Positions 1 to 5,737 of a DNA stretch of 13,298 bases are shown piece after piece; position 1 is the first letter of the stretch, and each line of letters begins with the position of its first letter. The notes beneath the pieces are model-generated. The model worked only from the letters and a program-made list of their open reading frames with translations, was not told the DNA's origin and did not search any database. The position numbers and the translations under genes are program-made. Origin of the DNA: Prevotellaceae bacterium (GTDB taxonomy: Bacteria > Bacteroidota > Bacteroidia > Bacteroidales > UBA932); contig JAITOI010000035.1 in NCBI GenBank assembly GCA_031289995.1, forward strand, positions 1 to 13,298. Reading direction: 5' to 3'.

Positions 1-354
1 GACCGCGTGGAGCTGCTGCAAGCCGTGAAGCGCACGGCCACGCTGGCGCCAACCACCACCGAGCTGATTCGCATCAAGCTCACCGGCAACCAAATTACCA
101 TCTCGGCGCAGGACATCGACTACGCTCGCGGTGGCGCCGAACGCCTCACCTGCCAGTACGAGGGCGAGGAAATGGAAATCGGTTTTAAGGCCTCGTACCT
201 GATTGCCCTGCTCGAAAATTTGGGCATGTCAGACCTGCGCATTGAGCTCTCGGCGCCGCAGTTTGCCGGCCTGTTTTTGCCCCTCGGCGAGGATGCCGAA
301 AAGGAGGACACGCTCATGCTGCTCATGCCGATGTCCATCGACTCGGGCTACTAA
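1..354 (+). CDS. dnaN: DNA polymerase III beta subunit (sliding clamp), C-terminal part
   Basis: The frame is open from base 1, so the gene starts upstream and only the last 117 residues are present. They match domain III of the bacterial beta clamp: a V-E-L-L-x-A-V-K-R stretch (residues 3-11 of the visible part), the highly conserved G-N-Q-I-T-I-S-A-Q-D-I-D segment, G-F-K-A-S-Y-L as the clamp's central strand, and the terminal L-M-L-L-M-P-M peptide that forms part of the protein-binding pocket. The clamp encircles DNA and tethers the replicative polymerase and many repair proteins. A tail of S-I-D-S-G-Y follows the usual end, which is a harmless variation. A GTG codon at 7 is an internal valine, not the start. 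A strong terminator follows 13 nt after the stop. Family identity is recognised from the conserved C-terminus. Confidence 0.93.
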   Translation, partial: DRVELLQAVKRTATLAPTTTELIRIKLTGNQITISAQDIDYARGGAERLTCQYEGEEMEIGFKASYLIALLENLGMSDLRIELSAPQFAGLFLPLGEDAEKEDTLMLLMPMSIDSGY

Positions 355-367
355 ACCAACACCCAAG

Positions 368-400
368 AACGGCGGCAATCCTTTTATTGCCGCCGTTTTT
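368..400 (+). terminator. Rho-independent terminator after dnaN
   Basis: A perfect 12-bp stem (AACGGCGGCAAT at 368-379 pairing with ATTGCCGCCGTT at 386-397) with a 6-nt loop runs directly into a T-tract (396-400). It lies 13 nt after the dnaN stop and before the exonuclease start at 424, so the exonuclease probably has its own promoter or depends on read-through. The A-rich sequence needed for a bidirectional terminator is not evident on the left side. Confidence 0.9.
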
Positions 401-423
401 GCTTAATTTTTGCAGAAAAAAAT

Positions 424-1197
424 ATGAAGCTCTACCTCAAGCAACCCATCATTTTCTTTGACCTCGAGACCACCGGCCTCGACATTGCCAACGACCGTAT
501 TGTGGAAATTTCGACCCTCAAGGTGATGCCCAACGGCGACGAGGAAACCAAGACGCGGCGCGTGAACCCCACCATCCCCATATCCAAGGCGGCCAGCGAC
601 GTGCACCACATCTTCGACGAGGACGTGAAGGACTGCCCCACGTTTCGGAAAATTGCCAAAAATCTGGCCACCTACATCGAAGGCTGCGACGTGGCGGGAT
701 ACAACTCCATCAGGTTCGACATCCCGCTGCTGATGGAAGAATTTCTGCGTGCCGACGTGGACGTGGACTTCCACACGAGGCGGCTGGTGGACGTGCAGAA
801 CATCTTTCACCGCATGGAGCAGCGCACGCTGGTGGCGGCCTACAAGTTCTACTGCCAAAAAGATTTGACCGATGCGCACGCCGCCGAAGCCGACACGCTG
901 GCCACCTACGAAGTGCTGCAAGCCCAGCTGGAGCGCTACCCCGACACGCTGCAAAACGACGTGAATTTCCTCGCCGAATTTTCGGTCAAGTCGCGCAACG
1001 TGGACTACGCAGGCCGCATCGTGCTCGACGAAAATGGGGTGGAGGTGTTCAACTTCGGCAAGCACAGGGGCAAGCCGGTGGTGGACGTGCTCACCAAAGC
1101 CGACCGCAACTACTACGACTGGATGATGAAGAGCGAATTTACGCGCGACACCAAGCACGTGCTGACAAAAATTAAGCTGCGCAGCTTTGGCCGCTAA
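424..1197 (+). CDS. DnaQ-like DEDDh 3'-5' exonuclease
   Basis: This 257-residue protein has an RNase T/DnaQ exonuclease fold. All acidic catalytic positions are visible: F-D-L-E-T-T-G (D13, E15, Exo I), G-Y-N-S-I-R-F-D-I-P-L-L (D99, Exo II) and H-A-A-E-A-D (H152, D157, Exo III, DEDDh type). The family removes nucleotides from 3' ends with two metal ions and acts as the polymerase III epsilon proofreading subunit or as a free repair/RNA exonuclease. Beyond about residue 205 is a small extra domain with F-N-F-G-K-H-R-G-K-P-V and a Y-Y-D-W-M motif. This is a known accessory module in exonucleases of this phylum, probably nucleic-acid binding (inference). The ATG at 424 follows an A-rich leader (AAAAAAAT) typical of Bacteroidota. 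It lies downstream of dnaN, a placement that supports a replication or repair role. Whether it is the true epsilon subunit cannot be decided from sequence, so no symbol is given. Confidence 0.9.
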   Translation: MKLYLKQPIIFFDLETTGLDIANDRIVEISTLKVMPNGDEETKTRRVNPTIPISKAASDVHHIFDEDVKDCPTFRKIAKNLATYIEGCDVAGYNSIRFDIPLLMEEFLRADVDVDFHTRRLVDVQNIFHRMEQRTLVAAYKFYCQKDLTDAHAAEADTLATYEVLQAQLERYPDTLQNDVNFLAEFSVKSRNVDYAGRIVLDENGVEVFNFGKHRGKPVVDVLTKADRNYYDWMMKSEFTRDTKHVLTKIKLRSFGR

Positions 1198-1215
1198 AAG
1201 CTATTTTCCATTGGA

Positions 1216-1243
1216 TTGCATCGCCCAAAAAAATTTATTTTTA
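1216..1243 (+). promoter_or_regulatory. Candidate Bacteroides-type promoter for asnB
   Basis: TTG at 1216-1218 and TATTTTTA at 1236-1243 resemble the Bacteroidota -33 (TTG) and -7 (TAnnTTTG) boxes with a 17-bp spacer. The -7 box lacks its final G and the region is AT-rich, so a chance match is quite possible. It sits 31 nt before the asnB start. Confidence 0.3.
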
Positions 1244-1274
1244 CCAAGTTTTTTAGCAACGCTACGACAAAAAA

Positions 1275-2957
1275 ATGTGTGGAATAATTGGAATGTTTGA
1301 GGTGGCCGCCGACCCTGCGCAGTACCGCGAAAGGGTGCTCAAAATGGCGCAAAAAATAAGGCATCGCGGACCCGATTGGTCGGGCATCTACTGCGGTGGC
1401 AGCGCTATTTTGGCGCACGAGCGCCTGGCCATTGTTGACCCCGAATCGGGCGGGCAGCCTCTGTGCAGCAAGGATGGCAAGCTCATCCTCTCCGTCAACG
1501 GCGAAATTTATAACCACCGCGAAATCCGCGCCCGCCTGAACGGGAAGTACGAGTTTCTCACCGGCTCGGACTGCGAGGTTATCCTTGCGCTCTATCGCGA
1601 AAAAGGCGCCGATTTTCTCGAAGACCTCAACGGCATTTTCGCCTTTGCGCTCTACGACGCGGAGCGAAATGTGTACCTCATTGCCCGCGACCACATCGGC
1701 GTCATCCCGCTCTACATCGGGCACGACGAGCAGGGGCACGTGTACGTGTCGAGCGAGCTCAAGTCGCTCGAGGGCATCTGCTCCAGCATCGAAACCTTCC
1801 TGCCCGGGCACTACCTCTACAGCCCCGACGGCGGCGAGCTGAAACGCTGGTACAGCCGCGAATGGGAGAGCTTCGACGCGGTGAAAAACAACACCTCCGA
1901 TGCCGCCACGCTGCGCCACGCGCTGGAGCTCGCCGTGCAGCGCCAGCTGATGAGCGACGTGCCCTACGGCGTGCTGCTGTCGGGTGGTTTGGACTCGTCC
2001 ATCATTTCGGCTATCGCCAAAAAATTTGCGGGTAAGCGCATCGAAAGCGGTGGCGAAAATACCGCATGGTGGCCCCAGCTGCACTCGTTTGCCGTGGGCT
2101 TGGTGGGCGCTCCCGACCTCTCCGCAGCCCGCACGGTGGCTGACTACATCTGCACCATTCACCACGAAATTCACTACACCATTCAGGAGGGACTCGACGC
2201 CATTCGCGACGTGATTTACTACCTCGAAACCTACGACGTTACTACCATTCGCGCCTCCACGCCGATGTACTTGCTGTCGCGCGTCATCAAGTCGATGGGC
2301 ATAAAAATGGTGCTGTCGGGCGAAGGCGCTGACGAGATTTTTGGCGGCTACCTCTACTTCCACAAGGCGCCCAACGCGCAGGCTTTTCACGAGGAAACGG
2401 TGCGCAAGCTCAGCAAGCTCCACCTCTACGACTGCCTGCGGGCCAACAAATCGCTGGCGGCATGGGGCGTGGAGGGGCGCGTGCCCTTCCTCGACAAGGA
2501 GTTTATGGACGTGGCGATGCGCCTCAACCCCGCGGATAAAATGGCTCGCGATGGCAAAATGGAAAAGTGGATTTTGCGCAAGTCGTGCGAAGATTTGCTG
2601 CCGGCAAGCGTGGCCTGGCGCCAGAAGGAGCAGTTCTCCGACGGCGTGGGCTACGGCTGGATAGACAGCCTGAAGCGCACCACCGCCGCCGCCGTGAGCG
2701 ACGAGCAGCTGCGCCGCGCCGCCACGCGCTTTCCTATCAACCCGCCGCAGAACAAGGAGGAGTACTACTACCGCAGCATTTTCGAGGAGCATTTTCGCTC
2801 GCCGCAAGCTGCACAAACTGTACCGTCGGTGCCCTCAGTGGCCTGCAGCACGCCCGAAGCGCTGGCTTGGGATGCCTCGTTTCGCAACCTGAACGACCCG
2901 TCGGGAAGGGCGGTGAGCGGGGTGCATGTGAGCGCTTTGAGCGACGGAAAAAATTGA
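1275..2957 (+). CDS. asnB: Asparagine synthase B (glutamine-hydrolysing)
   Basis: This cytoplasmic enzyme makes asparagine from aspartate, ATP and glutamine. The 560 residues match the usual length of the E. coli AsnB class (about 554). The N-terminal Ntn glutaminase domain begins M-C-G-I-I-G, so Cys2 becomes the nucleophile after Met removal. R-H-R-G-P-D-W-S-G and V-N-G-E-I-Y-N-H form its glutamine site. The C-terminal synthetase domain carries the ATP pyrophosphatase P-loop S-G-G-L-D-S-S (236-242), W-W-P-Q-L-H-S-F-A-V-G-L, L-S-G-E-G-A-D-E-I-F-G-G-Y and R-V-P-F-L-D-K. The end (P-S-V-A-C-S-T-P-E-A, then D-P-S-G-R-A) is also canonical, so the gene is complete. The start is fixed because Cys must be residue 2; the leader GACAAAAAAATG is A-rich without Shine-Dalgarno. 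The TGA stop lies inside the start of an AT-rich repeat (2949-3007). This is a housekeeping gene with no partner genes in view. Confidence 0.97.
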   Translation: MCGIIGMFEVAADPAQYRERVLKMAQKIRHRGPDWSGIYCGGSAILAHERLAIVDPESGGQPLCSKDGKLILSVNGEIYNHREIRARLNGKYEFLTGSDCEVILALYREKGADFLEDLNGIFAFALYDAERNVYLIARDHIGVIPLYIGHDEQGHVYVSSELKSLEGICSSIETFLPGHYLYSPDGGELKRWYSREWESFDAVKNNTSDAATLRHALELAVQRQLMSDVPYGVLLSGGLDSSIISAIAKKFAGKRIESGGENTAWWPQLHSFAVGLVGAPDLSAARTVADYICTIHHEIHYTIQEGLDAIRDVIYYLETYDVTTIRASTPMYLLSRVIKSMGIKMVLSGEGADEIFGGYLYFHKAPNAQAFHEETVRKLSKLHLYDCLRANKSLAAWGVEGRVPFLDKEFMDVAMRLNPADKMARDGKMEKWILRKSCEDLLPASVAWRQKEQFSDGVGYGWIDSLKRTTAAAVSDEQLRRAATRFPINPPQNKEEYYYRSIFEEHFRSPQAAQTVPSVPSVACSTPEALAWDASFRNLNDPSGRAVSGVHVSALSDGKN

Positions 2958-3007
2958 AAATTGTCCACGAAATTACACGAATTAACACGAAGCAAAAAAA
3001 GATTTGA
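2949..3007 (-). repeat. Intergenic repeat, reverse-orientation copy of the 5030-5209 family
   Basis: Read on the minus strand this stretch is a T-run, GCTTCGTG, TTAATTCGTGTAATT, TCGTGGA and then CAATTTT units. That is the same order of blocks as the cores at 5061-5094 and 5127-5184, with a few substitutions (a T-run in place of TATTC, and CGTGG for CGCGG). The A/T array end overlaps the last codons and stop of asnB. The 114-nt gap between asnB and the nitroreductase is made almost entirely of this repeat plus the degenerate tandem at 3015-3050. The function is unknown. Confidence 0.7.
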
Positions 3008-3014
3008 CGATTGC

Positions 3015-3050
3015 TACGTCGCACGTCGCATAGTCGCATATCGCACATCG
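3015..3050 (+). repeat. Short degenerate tandem of TCGCA-containing units
   Basis: Five or so imperfect copies of a 7-9 base unit built on TCGCA/TCGCAT (ACGTCGC, ACGTCGCAT, AGTCGCAT, ATCGCAC, ATCG) lie in a row, 21 nt before the nitroreductase start. There is no known function. It could be a slippage-prone microsatellite or part of the leader of the downstream gene. Confidence 0.45.
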
Positions 3051-3071
3051 AAAATTAGAAGATTTGAAAAA

Positions 3072-3695
3072 ATGAAACGCATCAACCTCTTTCAAGTTGC
3101 AACACTGCTGTTGTGTGTGGCCATCATCGTTTTGGTGTACGCCACTAACGCAGGCAAGCCGTCGGATAACGCGCAGCAGGCGGTTATCGACAACATTTTT
3201 GCCCGCCGTAGCGTGCGCAGCTACTTGCCCAACCGTCCGGTGGGCCGCGATACGCTGCAGCTGCTGGCCAAGGTGGGCATGGCCGCGCCAAGCGGAAAAA
3301 ACGTGCAGCCTTGGGCTTTTGTGGCCGTTACCGAACGGGCAACCCTCGACTCGCTGGCCGCCAAATTGCCCTACGCAAAAATGCTGAAGGATGCGCCTGC
3401 CGCAATGATTGTGTGTGGCGACACCAGCAAGGACAGCAAGGAGCTGTGGGTGCTCGACTGCTCAGCCGCCACGCAAAATATTTTGCTGACCGCCGAAGCT
3501 CTTGGGCTGGGCGCGGTGTGGACGGCGGCTTACCCCTACGTCGACCGCATGGCCACCGTGGCGCAAGTGCTGGGCTTGCCCGCGAACATTATCCCGCTGT
3601 GCGTGGTGCCCATTGGCTACCCCGACCCCGACGGCAGCGAGCTACCCAAGGACAAGTGGCGTAGCGAAAATCTGAAGTGGGAAAAGTGGCAGTAG
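3072..3695 (+). CDS. Nitroreductase-family flavoprotein with N-terminal membrane/signal segment
   Basis: The 207 residues, from the ATG at 3072 (leader TTTGAAAAAATG), carry nitroreductase signatures: A-R-R-S-V-R-S-Y (44-51, FMN phosphate contacts), then A-P-S-G-K-N-V-Q-P-W-A-F, and G-L-G-A-V-W-T-A-A-Y-P-Y toward the end. The final P-I-G-Y-P-D-P-D is also typical. Such enzymes use FMN and NAD(P)H to reduce nitro groups, quinones or flavins; the substrate here cannot be told. Residues 2-3 (K-R) followed by a hydrophobic run at about 6-24 make a signal anchor or signal peptide, so the flavin domain would face the periplasm. No lipobox fits (the only cysteine there follows Leu). The frame is open further upstream to 2961, but that extension is translated repeat DNA and is rejected. 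The stop is 1 nt from the tilS start, so the two are probably one transcript. Confidence 0.85.
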   Translation: MKRINLFQVATLLLCVAIIVLVYATNAGKPSDNAQQAVIDNIFARRSVRSYLPNRPVGRDTLQLLAKVGMAAPSGKNVQPWAFVAVTERATLDSLAAKLPYAKMLKDAPAAMIVCGDTSKDSKELWVLDCSAATQNILLTAEALGLGAVWTAAYPYVDRMATVAQVLGLPANIIPLCVVPIGYPDPDGSELPKDKWRSENLKWEKWQ

Positions 3696-3696
3696 C

Positions 3697-5028
3697 GTGC
3701 TCCAAAAATTTCAACAATACCTGGCCGACAACCGCCTGTTCGACCGCAGCCATCGCTTGCTGGCTGCGGTGAGCGGTGGTATCGACTCGATGACCATGCT
3801 GCACCTGCTGCACGTCGGCGGATACAGCCTGGCGGTGGCGCATTGCAATTTTTCGCTGCGCGGAGCGGAATCCGACGGCGACGAGCAGCTGGTGCGAAAC
3901 GCTTGCCTACACTACGGTTTGCAGCTATTCGTCCGGCAATTTGACACGCTGAATTACGCGAGGCAGAAAAAAATTTCGGTCGAGATGGCCGCACGCGAAT
4001 TGCGCTACGCTTGGTTTGATGAGCTGGCGGTGCAGCACGATTTTCACCGCGTGGTGGTGGCGCACAACGCCAACGACAACGCCGAAACGTTTTTGCTCAA
4101 CCTCGCGCGGGGCACGGGTTTGCGGGGCTTGACGGGGATGAGCGCGGAGCAAGGTAGGGTGGTGCGACCGCTGCTTTTTGCCTCGCGAGGCGACGTGGAG
4201 CAGTACGCCGCAAGCCAACAAATACGCTACCGCGAGGACTCGTCGAACGGCGACACGCGCTACCTGCGCAACCGCATCCGGCATCGCATTGTGCCCGAAT
4301 TGCAGCAGCTCAACCCCTCGTTTTTGCACACCATGCAGTGCAACATGCAGCACATCGCGCAGGCGCAGCATATTCTTGGCGCAATGACCTACGGCCTGCG
4401 CCGCAAGGCCTGCACGCAGCAAGGCGACACGCTGCACATCAGCATTGACGCGCTTCCCAAGCACAACCGCAGCTTCTGGCTCTTCGAATTGCTGCACGAT
4501 TATGGCTTCTCGTCGGCGGTGGTGGGCAGCCTTGCCGAGGCGCTGGAAGGCGTGTCGGGCAAACGATTTTACTCGCCCACTCACCTGCTCATCAAAGACC
4601 GCGGGCAGCTGCTCGTGATGCCGCAAAGCGAGGCGGAGAGCGGCTTTGAGGTGGTGGTGGAGGAGCAGGTAGGCGAGCTCACAGCGGGCAACCGGCGCTT
4701 CACGTTTGAGCTGCTCGATGCCCACAACCTCAACCTCCATCAGGGTTCGAGCGTGGCGCTGCTCGACCTCGACAGGCTACAATTTCCGCTCAAGCTGCGC
4801 AGCTGGCGCGAGGGCGATGCCTTTGTTCCGCTTGGCATGAGCGGCGAAAAAAAGCTGAGCGACTACTTCATCGACGCCAAGCTGAGCCTTGCCGACAAGC
4901 CGCATCAAGCGGTACTGTGCTCCGCCGATGGCCGCATCGCGTGGCTTGTGGGGCATAGGATTGATGAGCGATTTAAGCTGGACGACGGAACAAAAAAGGT
5001 GATGAAAATCTGTTTTCAGTGGCAGTAG
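3697..5028 (+). CDS. tilS: tRNA(Ile)-lysidine synthetase
   Basis: TilS uses ATP to attach lysine to C34 of tRNA-Ile(CAU), so that it reads AUA and not AUG; it is essential in most bacteria. The 443-residue length fits two-domain TilS. The N-terminal PP-loop is S-G-G-I-D-S (26-31), followed by the family hallmark H-C-N-F-S-L-R-G-A-E-S-D-G-D-E and by A-H-N-A-N-D-N-A-E-T-F-L-L-N-L-A-R-G-T-G, with a conserved R-Y-R-E-D-S-S-N and R-N-R-I-R-H near 175-200. The C-terminal TilS domain (about 363-443) has L-R-S-W-R-E-G-D-A-F and K-L-S-D-Y-F-I-D. It starts with GTG, 1 nt after the nitroreductase stop; this start keeps the usual short N-terminus before the PP-loop. Close spacing suggests translational coupling. 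A block of AT-rich repeats begins 2 nt after the stop. Confidence 0.96.
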   Translation: MLQKFQQYLADNRLFDRSHRLLAAVSGGIDSMTMLHLLHVGGYSLAVAHCNFSLRGAESDGDEQLVRNACLHYGLQLFVRQFDTLNYARQKKISVEMAARELRYAWFDELAVQHDFHRVVVAHNANDNAETFLLNLARGTGLRGLTGMSAEQGRVVRPLLFASRGDVEQYAASQQIRYREDSSNGDTRYLRNRIRHRIVPELQQLNPSFLHTMQCNMQHIAQAQHILGAMTYGLRRKACTQQGDTLHISIDALPKHNRSFWLFELLHDYGFSSAVVGSLAEALEGVSGKRFYSPTHLLIKDRGQLLVMPQSEAESGFEVVVEEQVGELTAGNRRFTFELLDAHNLNLHQGSSVALLDLDRLQFPLKLRSWREGDAFVPLGMSGEKKLSDYFIDAKLSLADKPHQAVLCSADGRIAWLVGHRIDERFKLDDGTKKVMKICFQWQ

Positions 5029-5029
5029 A

Positions 5030-5209
5030 CAATCTTCAAATTTTCAAATTTTCAAATCTTATTCTGCTTCGCGTTAATTCGTGTAATTCGCGGACAAATC
5101 TTCAAATCTTCAAATCTTCAAATCTTATTCTGCTTCGCGTTAATTCGTGTAATTACCTTCGGTGAGGGCTTTGCCGTTCGCGGACAAATTTTTCAATTTT
5201 TCAAATCTT
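5030..5209 (+). repeat. Composite intergenic repeat: 8-bp arrays alternating with two cores
   Basis: The whole 184-nt gap between tilS and the thioesterase is repeat. Arrays of CAAATCTT/CAAATTTT occupy 5030-5060, 5095-5126 (four exact CAAATCTT copies) and 5185-5209. Between them are two cores. Core 1 (5061-5094) runs ATTCTGCTTCG, then CGTTAATTCGTGTAATT, then CGCGGA. Core 2 (5127-5184) is identical but has 24 extra bases (5155-5178) inserted before CGCGGA. Including array sequence, a perfect 38-bp direct repeat exists (5051-5088 and 5117-5154). A diverged reverse copy lies after asnB. No gene or clear terminator is seen here; the thioesterase start codon is 3 nt past the block. Confidence 0.85.
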
Positions 5210-5212
5210 CAA

Positions 5213-5638
5213 GTGTATTCATTCGACCATAAAATCCGCGTCCGCTACGGCGAGACAGACACGATGGGGGTGGTGTATCACGGCAACTACCCGCTGTACT
5301 ACGAAGAGGCGCGCACCGAGATGCTTCGCGCCGCAGGCCTGCCCTACGCCGAGCTTGAGCAGCAGGGCGTGATGATGCCCGTGCGCGACATGAGCATCAG
5401 CTACCTGCACCCTGCCTACTACGACGACCTGCTCACCGTGCGCGTGATGCTGGCGCAGCCGCCCACAGTGCGCGTCGCGTTTGCCTACAAAATCTTCAAC
5501 CAGCATGGCCTGCTCATCAACGAGGCCTCGGTAACGCTGGTGTTTGTCAACGCGCAAACCCGCAAGCTTTGTCGCGCTCCCAAGATTATGCTCGACCTGA
5601 TGGAGCAGCATTTTGGCGGTGCCAACGCAGATACTTAA
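5213..5638 (+). CDS. YbgC/4-hydroxybenzoyl-CoA thioesterase-like hotdog acyl-CoA thioesterase
   Basis: A single hotdog domain of 141 residues, near the usual 130-140 of the family, with the signature R-Y-G-E-T-D-T-M-G-V-V-Y-H-G-N-Y (11-26). D16 is the expected catalytic Asp, and the motif is followed by Y-Y-E-E-A-R-T-E-M-L-R. Enzymes of this group hydrolyse acyl- or aroyl-CoA thioesters in the cytoplasm; the substrate is not readable from sequence. I chose the GTG at 5213 (V-Y-S-F-D-H-K) because the motif then sits at the usual distance from the N-terminus. The frame is open back to a GTG at 5162, but those 17 codons come from the repeat block. Some homologues sit near tol-pal genes, but none is here. 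The gene is complete, ending 99 nt before porW. Confidence 0.88.
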   Translation: MYSFDHKIRVRYGETDTMGVVYHGNYPLYYEEARTEMLRAAGLPYAELEQQGVMMPVRDMSISYLHPAYYDDLLTVRVMLAQPPTVRVAFAYKIFNQHGLLINEASVTLVFVNAQTRKLCRAPKIMLDLMEQHFGGANADT

Positions 5639-5691
5639 AAAAAAATAACACAACTTCCAATTTTCACACCATGTATTTGCCCAAATCTGCG

Positions 5692-5699
5692 TACCTTTG
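5692..5699 (+). promoter_or_regulatory. Candidate -7 box of a porW promoter
   Basis: TACCTTTG matches the Bacteroidota -7 consensus TAnnTTTG exactly and lies 38 nt before the porW start in the AT-rich gap after the thioesterase. No convincing TTG box lies about 19 nt upstream (a TTTG at 5676-5679 is only 12 nt away), so the call rests on the -7 element alone. If real, it would drive porW and porX. Confidence 0.45.
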
Positions 5700-5737
5700 A
5701 TGCCTTTTTTTATTTTTAGAATACTGGATGCAACGTA

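Noticed and set aside
405..412. AATTTTTG-like promoter box before the exonuclease
   Set aside because: It misses the TAnnTTTG spacing by one base and overlaps the tail of the dnaN terminator; not strong enough to list.
1194..2816. Long open frame (540 codons) antisense to asnB
   Set aside because: It mirrors the asnB codon bias in GC-rich DNA; the protein is low-complexity (V, A, H, R rich) with no family signature, while the sense strand encodes a complete AsnB.
2961..3071. Upstream ATG start for the nitroreductase
   Set aside because: The extension consists of the intergenic repeat and the TCGCA tandem; the ATG at 3072 is followed by a normal signal/anchor and has an A-rich leader.
5162..5212. 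Upstream GTG start for the thioesterase
   Set aside because: The 17 extra codons are translated repeat sequence; the GTG at 5213 gives the usual hotdog N-terminus.
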